Of a stretch of DNA of 64,000 bases, positions 34,699-43,426 are shown piece after piece. The position numbers and the translations under genes are program-made. The notes below the pieces were generated by a model that did no database searches, was not told the origin of the DNA, and saw only the letters and a list, made by a program, of their open reading frames with translations. The DNA comes from Pseudomonas sp. Z8(2022) (GTDB taxonomy: Bacteria > Pseudomonadota > Gammaproteobacteria > Pseudomonadales > Pseudomonadaceae): assembly GCF_025837155.1 (NCBI RefSeq), contig NZ_CP107549.1:1-64000 (forward strand). The letters run 5' to 3'. Numbering within the stretch: the stretch's first letter is position 1; every line of letters begins with the position of its first letter.

Positions 34699-35642
34699 GC
34701 TTGCGCCTCCAGCTTGGCCAGTACTTCGTCACGCAGTTCGGGGGTGGCCATGGGGAAGCCGAGCTTGGCGCGTGCCTGCAGGTAGCTCTGCGCTACGGCG
34801 CGCGCCAGGGTGCGTACGCGCAGGATGTACTGCTGGCGCGCGGTCACCGAGATGGCGCGGCGGGCGTCGAGCAGGTTGAAGGTGTGCGAAGCCTTGAGCA
34901 CCATTTCGTAGGTCGGCAGCGGCAGCTCCAACTCGATCAGGCGGTTGGCTTCGCTCTCATAAAAGTCGAACAGTTCGAACAGCTTCTCGACGTTGGCGTG
35001 TTCGAAGTTGTAGGTGGACTGCTCCACCTCGTTCTGATGGAACACGTCGCCGTAGGTCACGGTGCCGAACGGGCCGTCGGTCCAGACCAGGTCGTAGACC
35101 GAGTCGACGCCCTGCAGGTACATGGCCAGACGTTCCAGACCGTAGGTGATCTCGCCGGTTACCGGGTAGCACTCGATGCCGCCGACCTGCTGGAAGTAGG
35201 TGAACTGGGTGACTTCCATGCCGTTGAGCCAGATTTCCCAGCCCAGACCCCAGGCGCCGAGGGTCGGCGATTCCCAGTTGTCCTCGACGAAGCGGATGTC
35301 ATGCACTTCCGGATCCAGGCCGATGGCCCTGAGCGAACCCAGATACAGCTCCTGGAAGTTCTCCGGGTTGGGCTTCAACACCACCTGGAACTGGTAGTAG
35401 TGCTGCAGGCGGTTGGGGTTCTCGCCGTAGCGGCCGTCGGTCGGCCGGCGCGAGGGCTGCACGTAGGCGGCGTTCCAGGTTTCCGGGCCGACGGCGCGCA
35501 GGAAAGTGGCGGTGTGGAAGGTGCCGGCGCCCACTTCCATGTCATAGGGTTGCAGCACCACGCAGCCCTGCTCGGCCCAGTAGTTCTGCAGGGCCAGGAT
35601 CAGGTCCTGGAAGGTGCGCACGGCAGGCTTGTTCTGGCTCAC
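34695..35642 (-). CDS. glyQ: Glycyl-tRNA synthetase alpha subunit
   Basis: The GTG at 35642 ([16 protein letters not shown]) is chosen as start because it gives the standard 315 aa; the longer open frame upstream is non-coding. The class II catalytic core is visible: [20 protein letters not shown], then [20 protein letters not shown] and [11 protein letters not shown]. It forms the synthetase with GlyS. Its promoter region (35643-35813) is shared with the divergent tag gene and holds a LexA-like box. Confidence 0.97.
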   Translation of the reverse strand: MSQNKPAVRTFQDLILALQNYWAEQGCVVLQPYDMEVGAGTFHTATFLRAVGPETWNAAYVQPSRRPTDGRYGENPNRLQHYYQFQVVLKPNPENFQELYLGSLRAIGLDPEVHDIRFVEDNWESPTLGAWGLGWEIWLNGMEVTQFTYFQQVGGIECYPVTGEITYGLERLAMYLQGVDSVYDLVWTDGPFGTVTYGDVFHQNEVEQSTYNFEHANVEKLFELFDFYESEANRLIELELPLPTYEMVLKASHTFNLLDARRAISVTARQQYILRVRTLARAVAQSYLQARAKLGFPMATPELRDEVLAKLEAQA

Positions 35643-35749
35643 GAAAAAATCACCTGTGGAGGCTTGCGAGGGAAAGCCCGGGAGTATATCGAAACTCGGC
35701 GCAGGCCGCAGGGTACGGCACGTTGGCATCGCTCCATCAGGCGCAATGG

Positions 35750-35765
35750 CTGTATTTATATACAG
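35750..35765. promoter_or_regulatory. LexA (SOS) box over the tag promoter
   Basis: CTGTATTTATATACAG differs from the ideal CTGTATATATATACAG at one position and fits CTG-N10-CAG. A possible tag promoter overlaps it: -35 TTTATA (35755-35760), a 17-bp spacer and -10 TATAGT (35778-35783). LexA bound here would block that promoter. The site also lies 108 bp upstream of glyQ. Confidence 0.75.
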
Positions 35766-35813
35766 ATGTATTGCCGTTATAGTCGCCGCATCATCCTGAC
35801 CGAGGCTTTCGCC

Positions 35814-36368
35814 ATGCCCCGCTGCTTCTGGTGTACTGACGATCCGCTGTACCAGGCCTACCATGACGAGGAATGGGGCGTGCCGCAGCGCGATGCCGGG
35901 AAACTGTTCGAGATGCTGCTGCTCGAAGGCGCCCAGGCCGGTCTGTCGTGGATTACCGTGCTGAGGAAGCGCGAACGTTATCGCCAGGTGCTGTACGGCT
36001 TCGATCCCGAGCGTCTGGCGCGCCTGAGCGATGACGAGATCGAGGTGCTGATGCAGGATCCGGGCATCATTCGCAACCGCCTCAAGCTCAGGTCCGTGCG
36101 GCAGAACGCCCGGGCCTGGCTGAAACTGGAAGACCCGGTAAGCTGGCTCTGGTCGTTCGTCGGTGGCGCGCCGAAGATCAACCACTTCAGCGATCGCAGC
36201 CAGGTGCCGGCGCTTACGCCCGAAGCCGAGGCCATGAGCAAGGCGCTGAAGAAGGCCGGCTTCACCTTCGTCGGGCCGACCATCTGCTATGCCTTCATGC
36301 AGGCCACCGGTATGGTGATGGACCACACCACCGACTGCGACCGTTATGCGCAACTGAAGGGCTCATGA
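35814..36368 (+). CDS. tag: 3-methyladenine DNA glycosylase I
   Basis: The ATG at 35814 ([20 protein letters not shown]) gives 184 aa, the usual length; upstream frame extensions are shadows of glyQ. Tag removes 3-methyladenine from alkylated DNA. Family features include [29 protein letters not shown] and zinc ligands (C4, H17, and the later H and C of [12 protein letters not shown]). A near-consensus LexA box overlaps the probable promoter, suggesting SOS induction, which is not the textbook regulation of E. coli tag. It overlaps the next gene by 4 bases. Confidence 0.95.
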   Translation: MPRCFWCTDDPLYQAYHDEEWGVPQRDAGKLFEMLLLEGAQAGLSWITVLRKRERYRQVLYGFDPERLARLSDDEIEVLMQDPGIIRNRLKLRSVRQNARAWLKLEDPVSWLWSFVGGAPKINHFSDRSQVPALTPEAEAMSKALKKAGFTFVGPTICYAFMQATGMVMDHTTDCDRYAQLKGS

Positions 36369-36973
36369 GCACGATCACCACGCTGGACGAACTGTTGGCA
36401 CTCTATGGCGAAAGCCACGAACGCTCGCGGCGCAAGGAATTGCCGCGGTTGATCGAACCTTACCGCGCGCTGATCGAGGCTTCGCCCTTCGTGGTGCTGG
36501 CCAGCGCAGGCCCGGATGGCCTGGACTGTTCACCGCGGGGTGATGCGCCGGGCTTCGTGCACATCCTCGACGACCAGACCCTGTTGCTGCCGGATCGCCC
36601 CGGCAACAACCGCATCGACAGCCTGCGCAATATCGTGGAGAACCCGCAGGTGGCGTTGCTGTTTCTGATCCCCGGCGTTGGCGAGAGCCTACGGGTCAAC
36701 GGCCGCGCCGAAATATCCCTCGATCCCGAGTTGCTGGAACTGGGCCGGGCTCAAGGCAAACTGCCGCGTAGCGTGCTGCGCATCCGCATCGACACCTGTT
36801 ACTTCCAGTGTTCCAAGGCGGCCGTGCGTTCCGGGTTGTGGGATGCCTCGCGCCAGATCGAGCGCACCAGCCTGCCGAGTGCAGGCGATATCTTCCGCTG
36901 CATCTATGACGAGTTCGATGTCGAGGCCTACGAGCGAGACATGCAGCAACGCCTTCGGACGAGCCTGTACTGA
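36365..36973 (+). CDS. Pyridoxamine 5'-phosphate oxidase-family FMN protein
   Basis: This 202-aa protein has a split-barrel FMN-binding fold of the PPOX superfamily, most like the MSMEG_1061 type. Typical segments are SPFVVLASAGPDGLDCSPRG, TLLLPDRPGNNRIDSLRN and LLFLIPGVGESLRVNGRAE. Members reduce or bind flavin and F420-like cofactors, but this protein's substrate is unknown. Its start overlaps the tag stop by 4 bases, so it should share tag's promoter and possible SOS control. It sits between tag and htrB, which are adjacent in P. aeruginosa, so it is a lineage insertion or a local loss elsewhere. Confidence 0.8.
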   Translation: MSTITTLDELLALYGESHERSRRKELPRLIEPYRALIEASPFVVLASAGPDGLDCSPRGDAPGFVHILDDQTLLLPDRPGNNRIDSLRNIVENPQVALLFLIPGVGESLRVNGRAEISLDPELLELGRAQGKLPRSVLRIRIDTCYFQCSKAAVRSGLWDASRQIERTSLPSAGDIFRCIYDEFDVEAYERDMQQRLRTSLY

Positions 36974-37028
36974 CTGGTCCGCCATGCACCGCTACAATTG
37001 ACGCTTTTCTGAGCGGTTGGAGTCTGTT

Positions 37029-37916
37029 GTGGAAAAAATCAAGGGCGCTCTGGTCGTTGGCTTCCTGCGCCTGTTCGCACTGCTGCCCTGGCGCGCCGTG
37101 CAGGCGGTTGGCAATGCCATCGGCTGGCTGATGTGGAAACTGCCGAACAGCTCGCGCGAGGTGGTGCGCATCAACCTGAGCAAGTGCTTCCCCGAGCTTA
37201 ACGAGGCTGAACTGGACAAGCTGGTCGGGCAGAGCCTTCAGGATATCGGCAAGACCCTCACCGAGAGCGCCTGTGCCTGGATCTGGCCGGCGCAGAAATC
37301 GCTCAAGCTGATCCGCGAGGTGGAAGGCCTGGCGGTGCTGCAGCAGGCCCTGGCCTCGGGCAAGGGTGTGGTCGGCATCACCAGTCACCTGGGCAACTGG
37401 GAAGTGCTCAACCACTTCTACTGCAACCAGTGCAAACCGATCATTTTCTATCGCCCGCCCAAGCTCAAGGCGGTCGATGAACTGCTGCAGAAGCAGCGCG
37501 TGCAGATGGGCAACCGCGTGGCGCCATCGACCAAGGAAGGCATCCTCAGCGTCATCAAGGAAGTGCGCAAGGGCGGCGCCGTGGGCATTCCGGCCGACCC
37601 CGAGCCGAGTCGCTCGTCGGGTGTGTTCGTGCCCTTTCTCGGTACCACTGCCCTGACCAGCAAGTTCGTCCCCGGCATGCTCACCGGTGGCAAGGCGGTC
37701 GGCGTGTTCCTGCATGCGCTGCGCCTGCCGGACGGCAGCGGTTACAAGGTGATTCTCGAGGCGGCGCCCGAGGGCATGTACAGCGATAACGTCGAGGAAG
37801 GCGTGGCGGCCATGAGCGAAGTGGTCTCGCGCTACGTGCGCGCCTACCCGAGCCAGTACATGTGGAGCATGAAGCGCTTCAAGAAGCGTCCGGATGGCGA
37901 GGCCAAGTGGTACTGA
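37029..37916 (+). CDS. htrB: Lipid A acyltransferase (LpxL/HtrB family)
   Basis: The GTG at 37029 (VEKIKGALVVGFLRLF) is chosen, with GGAG just upstream and agreement with P. aeruginosa HtrB; this gives 295 aa. The enzyme is an inner-membrane late acyltransferase that adds a secondary laurate-type chain to lipid A. The catalytic H-X4-E motif is seen in TSHLGNWEVLNHF, and one N-terminal hydrophobic helix anchors it. Gene order tag-htrB matches PA0010-PA0011. The PilZ gene that follows it in P. aeruginosa is here 8 kb away, beyond a biosynthetic operon. Confidence 0.93.
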   Translation: MEKIKGALVVGFLRLFALLPWRAVQAVGNAIGWLMWKLPNSSREVVRINLSKCFPELNEAELDKLVGQSLQDIGKTLTESACAWIWPAQKSLKLIREVEGLAVLQQALASGKGVVGITSHLGNWEVLNHFYCNQCKPIIFYRPPKLKAVDELLQKQRVQMGNRVAPSTKEGILSVIKEVRKGGAVGIPADPEPSRSSGVFVPFLGTTALTSKFVPGMLTGGKAVGVFLHALRLPDGSGYKVILEAAPEGMYSDNVEEGVAAMSEVVSRYVRAYPSQYMWSMKRFKKRPDGEAKWY

Positions 37917-37935
37917 AGCGGCTGCGTCAACCGCT

Positions 37936-38967
37936 CTAAAGCTCCAGTTCCAGCCTTTTGCCAGTGAAATCCCGCAATTTGCCGTGCAGCAGCAACTGGC
38001 GAATCCAGGGGCCGAGCAGATCCTGCCGGCCGTCGAGCATCTGCGCCGGCCCCCAGTGTCCGGCGCAGTCGGCGAAACGCTGATGCTGGGCGCTGACGGC
38101 TTCGAGGATGCGCTTGTCCTGGCGCAGCACCACGCCCAGTAGCGGCCGCATCACAGCCTGCTTCAGCCAGCCGGGTAGCCAGCCGCGGCGGCTGACGATG
38201 CGCGCGATCACCTGCAACTGACCGGCTTCGGCAGGGATCAGCCAGGCGCTGATCAGCAGCGTGAGCCGGCCGCGGGCGTCGCGGTACTCGATTTCCGCCA
38301 GGCCCGGCAGGCGGAAGCGGCCGAAACTCTCGCCGCGGCTGCCTTCGAACAGGCGCGAGATCAGCCCGGCCTGCTTGCCCTCCTCGCTGTAACGCGCCTC
38401 GATCCCGTCTTCCAGCGCGCGGATATCGGCGATCACCCGCTGGCGCCTGTCGTCGCGGCGAATCCAGCCGGCGTGGACGAAATGGGTATGGAAGGCGTCG
38501 AGGAAGTTCTCCGCCGCCTCCTGCAGGCTGCAACGCACCTGGTCGTGCATCCAGAACTGATCCACATCTTCCTGTACCGCGCCATTGGGATTGGGCAATG
38601 GCGGGGTCGGCAGCATGCTGTCGCGTACCCAGATCAGGCCGTGTGCCTCCAGCGTCTGCAGCGGCTGCAACAGCCTGGCGGTGCTGCCCTGGTCGAGACT
38701 GCCGGGGGCGCGGATGCACTGCCCGGCGCCGTCGAAACGCCAGCCGTGGTAGGGGCACTCGACCGCACCGTCGCGCACGCAACCGGCGCTGAGTGGCGCG
38801 AAGCGGTGCGGACAGCGATCCGGCAATGCCGCCGGGCGGCCGTCACTCTCGCGAAACAGCACCAGCGGCCGGCCATGCAGCACGCGCGCCAGCGGTCGGC
38901 GGGTGCCGAGCTGGTGGCTGGTCGCCAGCGGCCACCAGTACGCCAGAGGCTGCTCGGTCGGATTCAT
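37936..38967 (-). CDS. Rieske-type aromatic/lipid oxygenase
   Basis: The ATG at 38967 (MNPTEQPLAYWWPLATSHQL) overlaps the previous stop by 4 bases and gives 343 aa. The Rieske [2Fe-2S] ligands are C52-x-H54 and C71-x2-H74 (CPYHGW). The mononuclear iron site is N154, D157, H160 and H165 (NFLDAFHTHFVH). This is the layout of Rieske non-heme iron oxygenases, which hydroxylate, demethylate or desaturate substrates using electrons from a separate reductase; none is encoded here. It is the last of seven overlapping genes and may perform a final oxidation on the product. Confidence 0.85.
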   Translation of the reverse strand: MNPTEQPLAYWWPLATSHQLGTRRPLARVLHGRPLVLFRESDGRPAALPDRCPHRFAPLSAGCVRDGAVECPYHGWRFDGAGQCIRAPGSLDQGSTARLLQPLQTLEAHGLIWVRDSMLPTPPLPNPNGAVQEDVDQFWMHDQVRCSLQEAAENFLDAFHTHFVHAGWIRRDDRRQRVIADIRALEDGIEARYSEEGKQAGLISRLFEGSRGESFGRFRLPGLAEIEYRDARGRLTLLISAWLIPAEAGQLQVIARIVSRRGWLPGWLKQAVMRPLLGVVLRQDKRILEAVSAQHQRFADCAGHWGPAQMLDGRQDLLGPWIRQLLLHGKLRDFTGKRLELEL

Positions 38968-40091
38968 AGTTTCAGCTTCCTCATCAGCGGTACGCCCAGC
39001 CCCTGCAGCAGTGCGGCCAGGGTGCGCCAGACCAGGCGCTGGCGCATTGGCAGGTGGGCGATATGCACCAGGCTGTACTCGATCTGCGGCTGACCGCCGC
39101 GCAGGCGCTTGAAGTGTGCCGCACCGGAGCTGAAGTTGAGCAGCATGTGGCGTCTGGCCGCCTCCTCCAGGCACAGCCGGGTCAGCTGGCGATAGAGCCC
39201 GGTGCGCTGTGGCAGTGCGGTGTCATAGCCGACGATGGGCGCGCTGAGCACGCTATCGCTGGCGAACCAGCCGGCGACCCCGTCGATGCGCCCGCAGGCC
39301 GCGCGCATTACGCGCAGTTCGAGCCAGCCGTCCCGCTGGCCCTGCTCCAGCCAGGCCGCGCTGTAATGCGGGTTGAGAACGCTGTACTTGTCCAGATAGA
39401 GCAGGTTGTAGAGCGCTTCGATACGCTCGAACTCGGCGTGGCTGAGGTTTGCTCCGGTCTCCACCCGGTAACCGCTGCGCCGCAGCAGCGTGGCATCGAG
39501 CCGGCAGTTGTGGTGACGCAGATAGGCGCTGTCGGCGCCGTCGCGGCCATCGAACAGATAGATCTGGCGGCTGGGCACGGCGAGGTAGCCGAGCGCGTGC
39601 AGGCGTTCCAGCAGTACGCCATTGCTAGCCGGGTTGAGCGAGCGAAAGCCGAAGGCATGAGTCGGAAAGCGCTGGCGCAGCAGTGCGGTCAGCTCCTCCA
39701 GTCCTTCGCCCTGCCAGTGCGTCGGGTACAGATTGGTCGACAGCAGCCAGTTGTTGACCTGCACGATGCGGTCGATGCGGGCGCTGCGCAGCAGCCGTTC
39801 GACGCCATCGACCAGCGGCTTGAGCAGTTTCGCCAGCGGCCGGCTGGGCAGACGCTGCAACTCGTCACGGGCATAACCGCTGTAGGCGGTCAGGGGCGAG
39901 ACCACGTAGCAGTTGTCGATTCGCTCGCCGCCCTGGTTGATCGATACCGGCATCTGCCAGCGGCCCAGATCGAACAGTTGCAGTTCGCAGGCAAGGTTGC
40001 CGATACCGCGTTCGGCATGTTCGCGGACGTAACGCGCGGCGGCGCTGTCGAGCTGCGCCAGCTGTGGATCGTCGGCAGTCAGCAGCTTCAT
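38964..40091 (-). CDS. GNAT-like acyltransferase of the seven-gene operon
   Basis: The ATG at 40091 (MKLLTADDPQLAQLDSAAAR) gives 375 aa. The sequence looks like two GNAT-type halves: a C-terminal region with CLEEAARRHMLLNFSSGAAH and a central SAYLRHHNCRL segment suggests an N-acyltransferase of uncertain acyl donor. The tail IAHLPMRQRLVWRTLA is amphipathic. It overlaps the ATP-grasp gene and the Rieske gene by 4 bases each. It would acylate or aminoacylate an intermediate. Family assignment is moderately sure; substrate is unknown. Confidence 0.65.
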   Translation of the reverse strand: MKLLTADDPQLAQLDSAAARYVREHAERGIGNLACELQLFDLGRWQMPVSINQGGERIDNCYVVSPLTAYSGYARDELQRLPSRPLAKLLKPLVDGVERLLRSARIDRIVQVNNWLLSTNLYPTHWQGEGLEELTALLRQRFPTHAFGFRSLNPASNGVLLERLHALGYLAVPSRQIYLFDGRDGADSAYLRHHNCRLDATLLRRSGYRVETGANLSHAEFERIEALYNLLYLDKYSVLNPHYSAAWLEQGQRDGWLELRVMRAACGRIDGVAGWFASDSVLSAPIVGYDTALPQRTGLYRQLTRLCLEEAARRHMLLNFSSGAAHFKRLRGGQPQIEYSLVHIAHLPMRQRLVWRTLAALLQGLGVPLMRKLKL

Positions 40092-41242
40092 GACCCTGGC
40101 GCTCCATCGAGCGGCTGGCCGTCCCATTCGATATCCGCTGTCGAGGCTGCCAGCAGACCGCGTCGGCGCCTCAGCGCACGTACCGCAATCTCGCCGACAC
40201 CGAGCAGCTGCGCCGCCAGCGGACCGAGGTCGCCGCCGCGCAGGATCACGTCGCGCGCCGCGCGGTAGTCGCACCAGAAGCGGCGGCTGGCGAGATGACG
40301 CGGGGCGACGATCAGCAGCATCGCCAGCGCCACCATGCGCGGCGCCGGGCTCGGCAGCAGCGGTTCGCCGGGCGTGTTCAGGGCGTTCACCAGCGCCGTG
40401 GGCCGGTCGCCGAACAGATGGATGCCGCTGGTTGCGCGCGGGTTGCATTCGAGGACGTGAAAGCGCCCCTGGGCATCGGTGATGAAGTCGAAGCCGACCT
40501 GGCCGGTATAGCCGGTGGCGCGGCCAAAGTCCTCGACGAACGCCTGCACGGCTTGCGGCCGTACCGGCTGGAAATAGATACCCGAGCCGCGCCCGACGCG
40601 GTACAGCGGCCGGTAGCAGGCATGGGCGCGCAACTGTCCGTCGACCAGCAGGCTGAAGCTGCAGTGCTCGTCGCCGGCAACGAAGCGCTGGGCGACCCAG
40701 GGCTGCTCCGCTGTCGGCCGCAACGCCTCGACGGCGCGCGCATGCGGGCGAATCAGGGTGCGTGAGGCAAAGCGCGAGTAGGCCGGCTTGAACACCCAGT
40801 CGCCGTGCTCGGCGGCCAGGGCGAGGCAGTCTTCGCGGCTTTGCAGCAGGCGTGTATCGGGCGCTTCCAGCGGCCAGCCGCGGCTCATTTCGGCGAAACG
40901 GCCCTTGTGATGCAGGCGGTGCAGCAGCTCGAAATCGCTGGTCAGCACCCGGCACAACGGCGCCAGTTGCGCCAGGCCATGGGCCAGGTAGAAGGCTTCC
41001 TCGCAGGTCGGCACGATCAGCTCGATGCCGTCCTGGCGAACGCGCCCGGCCAGGGCCTCGATCCAGGCCTGCGGGTTGCTGCGCGGCTCCGGCAGGCGGA
41101 CGAAATGGTCCACCGCCCGGCTGGAACGCGCCAGTGGCCAGGCCAGCGAGTCGCCGATGCTGACGGTCCAGCCGCTGGCGGCAAATGCCCGGGCCCATTC
41201 CAGACAGGCCGGCGCCCGCGCGCCGAGGATCAGTACGTGCAT
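40088..41242 (-). CDS. ATP-grasp ligase of the seven-gene operon
   Basis: The ATG at 41242 (MHVLILGARAPACLEWARAF) gives 384 aa and overlaps the ligase gene end by 13 bases. The N-terminal Rossmann-like pre-ATP-grasp domain is followed by an ATP-grasp core: WVFKPAYSRFASRT, then WVAQRFVAGDEHCSFSLLVD and FHVLECNPRATSGIHLFG (metal-binding E-x-N). ATP-grasp enzymes join a carboxylate to an amine or thiol via an acyl phosphate. In this operon it may add an amino acid or amine to the condensed acyl chain. The substrate cannot be read from sequence. Confidence 0.8.
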   Translation of the reverse strand: MHVLILGARAPACLEWARAFAASGWTVSIGDSLAWPLARSSRAVDHFVRLPEPRSNPQAWIEALAGRVRQDGIELIVPTCEEAFYLAHGLAQLAPLCRVLTSDFELLHRLHHKGRFAEMSRGWPLEAPDTRLLQSREDCLALAAEHGDWVFKPAYSRFASRTLIRPHARAVEALRPTAEQPWVAQRFVAGDEHCSFSLLVDGQLRAHACYRPLYRVGRGSGIYFQPVRPQAVQAFVEDFGRATGYTGQVGFDFITDAQGRFHVLECNPRATSGIHLFGDRPTALVNALNTPGEPLLPSPAPRMVALAMLLIVAPRHLASRRFWCDYRAARDVILRGGDLGPLAAQLLGVGEIAVRALRRRRGLLAASTADIEWDGQPLDGAPGS

Positions 41243-42585
41243 GGCGTTTCCTCCGGGCGGCGCTGCAGCAGCAGGCGGCGGCGCTTGGCGCCGGGCGCAT
41301 CCGCCTGCCATTGGCTGACATGCAGCGTTGCAGGCTGCACCTGCTGTTGTTTAAAGAATCTCGTCAGTGCCTGACGCAGGGCCGCCTCCGCCGGGTCATG
41401 CTGCGCCGCCTGCAGTTGCAGCTGCCAGTCCATGCCGTCCTGGCAGATGCGCCACTGCTCCAGCTGCGTGGCGGCGGTGGCGACGGCGCGGCGCAGCAGG
41501 TCGGGATAGAGCGGGCGCAGGCCACTGCCATCCAGCGCCGGCAGCCACAGCACTTCATCGGCGCGGCCCTCGATGGCGGCCAGGGTGCGTTCGGCGCGGC
41601 CGCAGGGGCAGGGCTCGGGCGCCAGTTGCAGGATGTCGTTGAGGCGATAGCGCACGATGATCTGCGTGGTGCGCGAGAAGTCGGTGACCAGCGGCTGGAA
41701 GCGCCGCTGCTGGTTGTCCAGCCACTGCGGCTCGATCAGCAGGTGGCTTTCGTTCAGGTGCAGGTTGCCGTGCTCGCAGCTGTAGCCGAGAAAGCCTTCG
41801 CTGGCCTGGTAAATCTGCGCCGGGCGGCGGCCGAACACCTGCTCGATGCGCCGGGCATCCTCTTCCTCCAGCACCTCGGCCACCGAGACCAGATGCCGTG
41901 GGGCGATGTTCAGGCGCCCGCTCGCCTGCAGCTCAGCCAGGCCGCGCAGCACCGTGGCCGGGGCCACCAGCACATGCGGCTGCTGACCTTCGAGTTTGCC
42001 CAGCGCGGCGTCCAGGCCGAGCAGCAGGTCATGGAAGACGAAGTCGATACGGCGGCTGGACAGCGTGGTGTACAGCCGGCTGTTGGCGCGCAGGAAGAAG
42101 GCGATGCGCAGCGGCGGCCGCCACGGCAGCAGATGGCCGAGCAGGCCTGTCGGCAAGGTGCGAGCCAGCAGCGTGCCGGCCCAGCGTTCGCGTTCCTCGC
42201 GGCTGACCAGAAAGACCCCGCGATGGCCGGATGTGCCGCTGGAAAGGCCAACGGTCAGTTCGCCCAGCTGCGGGCTGAAATCCCGCGACTGTTCGGCCTG
42301 CAGCGCAACCTCCAGAGCAGGCTGCAGCTCGATGCCGCGGCTGTTGCAGGCGCCGAATTCGCTCATCAGCAGCGCCTTGTCCATCTCCGGCCAGCGCTCC
42401 AGCGGCAGCCCGCGAAAGGCGCGCAGGCGCGGCGCCTGCGGCGCTGTTTCACGCAGAAAGCGCCGCAGCTGGCGCGCCTGCCAGGCCTCCAGCCGGCGCC
42501 GGTCGGAGAAGCGCAGCCACCAGCGGCTGTGGATGAAGCTGCCGGCAACCCGCAGCAGGCTGCGCAGATGCTCAAGGCCGTGCAT
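41230..42585 (-). CDS. F390-synthetase-like / phenylacetate-CoA-ligase-like adenylating enzyme
   Basis: This 451-aa member of the adenylate-forming family is closest in feel to coenzyme F390 synthetase-related and PaaK-type ligases. The P-loop is VGLSSGTSGHRGVFLV, with later YQASEGFLGYSC and a zinc-like CPCGRAERTLAAIEGRADE. Pseudomonads lack F420/F390, so the name is historical. It probably activates a carboxylic acid as acyl-AMP for transfer. It overlaps the MBL gene by 14 bases and the ATP-grasp gene by 13, inside a fully coupled operon. Confidence 0.8.
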   Translation of the reverse strand: MHGLEHLRSLLRVAGSFIHSRWWLRFSDRRRLEAWQARQLRRFLRETAPQAPRLRAFRGLPLERWPEMDKALLMSEFGACNSRGIELQPALEVALQAEQSRDFSPQLGELTVGLSSGTSGHRGVFLVSREERERWAGTLLARTLPTGLLGHLLPWRPPLRIAFFLRANSRLYTTLSSRRIDFVFHDLLLGLDAALGKLEGQQPHVLVAPATVLRGLAELQASGRLNIAPRHLVSVAEVLEEEDARRIEQVFGRRPAQIYQASEGFLGYSCEHGNLHLNESHLLIEPQWLDNQQRRFQPLVTDFSRTTQIIVRYRLNDILQLAPEPCPCGRAERTLAAIEGRADEVLWLPALDGSGLRPLYPDLLRRAVATAATQLEQWRICQDGMDWQLQLQAAQHDPAEAALRQALTRFFKQQQVQPATLHVSQWQADAPGAKRRRLLLQRRPEETPCTY

Positions 42586-43426
42586 GCAATGCCTCTGCGG
42601 CGATTTCGCAGTGCGACGGCAGGATCAGCAGCGACGGTTCGCGACGGGCCAGCTCGCCGATGGCGGCGAAGGTCTGGCGATAGGTGCGTATCCCGCTGCT
42701 GCTGAAGCACAGGGTCGGGGCCGGTGGCAAGCGGCCTTCGCGGCAGGCAGGCAGCGAATAGCAGGCGTCGGCCACCAGCAGCAGCGGCCCGCCGCTGGCG
42801 TCGGGGATGCACAGGCCGAGCTGGCCGTGGCTGTGGCCGGGCAGCGCGACACCGAGCAGGCTGCCATCGCTGAGCAGGTCGAAGCCTTGCGTGAAGGGTG
42901 CCATCCACGCCGGCAGCGAGCGCTGCGGACAGTCGTCGGCATGTTCCAGGCGCGTGGCGAAATCGTCCGGCAGCATACCCGGCAGCCGTCCCTGCACGGT
43001 GGCGCGCCAGCGTCTGCCGCGCAGTGCCAGCACATGCTCGCTCTCGGTACGCAGGGCGATGATGCGGGCCTGGGGAAAGTCACGCAGACCGGCGACATGG
43101 TCGCCATGAAAATGCGAGACGATCACTGCGCCGATATCCTCGCGGCGGATGCCGCGTGCGGCGAGCTGCGCCGACAGGCACTCGTGGGCAGGGAGATGCA
43201 CCGGTAACAGGCTGCCGTAGAGGCGCTCGGGAAACACGGCGGTGGCATCGAGAAAGTGCTGCGCATAGCCGGTGTCGTAGAGCATCCAGCCGCGCGTCGG
43301 GTGGCGCAGCAGGGCGCAGTAGGAAGGAAAGTCCACCTGATGCAGCCCGGCTCCGCGCGCAGCCATGCAGGCCAGGTGGCGGCAACTGCCGACTCGCAGC
43401 CAGGCGACGTCGATCGATGCGCTCAT
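42572..43426 (-). CDS. Metallo-beta-lactamase-fold hydrolase
   Basis: The ATG at 43426 (MSASIDVAWLRVGSCRHLAC) gives 284 aa and overlaps the SDR stop by 4 bases. The zinc motif HFHGDH (105-110) is complete, and DTG (51-53), LPGHSHGQLG and ILPSHCE supply further expected ligand regions. The fold is that of lactonase- and thioesterase-like hydrolases such as AHL lactonases. In this operon it could release the chain from a carrier or open or close a lactone. The function is inferred from context only. Confidence 0.85.
   Translation of the reverse strand: MSASIDVAWLRVGSCRHLACMAARGAGLHQVDFPSYCALLRHPTRGWMLYDTGYAQHFLDATAVFPERLYGSLLPVHLPAHECLSAQLAARGIRREDIGAVIVSHFHGDHVAGLRDFPQARIIALRTESEHVLALRGRRWRATVQGRLPGMLPDDFATRLEHADDCPQRSLPAWMAPFTQGFDLLSDGSLLGVALPGHSHGQLGLCIPDASGGPLLLVADACYSLPACREGRLPPAPTLCFSSSGIRTYRQTFAAIGELARREPSLLILPSHCEIAAEALHARP

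Noticed and set aside
34650..35813. Long N-terminal extension of tag
   Set aside because: The extension is antisense to glyQ. The family-typical start [10 protein letters not shown] is at 35814.
41230..42585. True coenzyme F390 synthetase
   Set aside because: F390 is made from F420 in methanogens; no F420 genes are seen and pseudomonads do not make it. The protein is better called a related adenylating enzyme.
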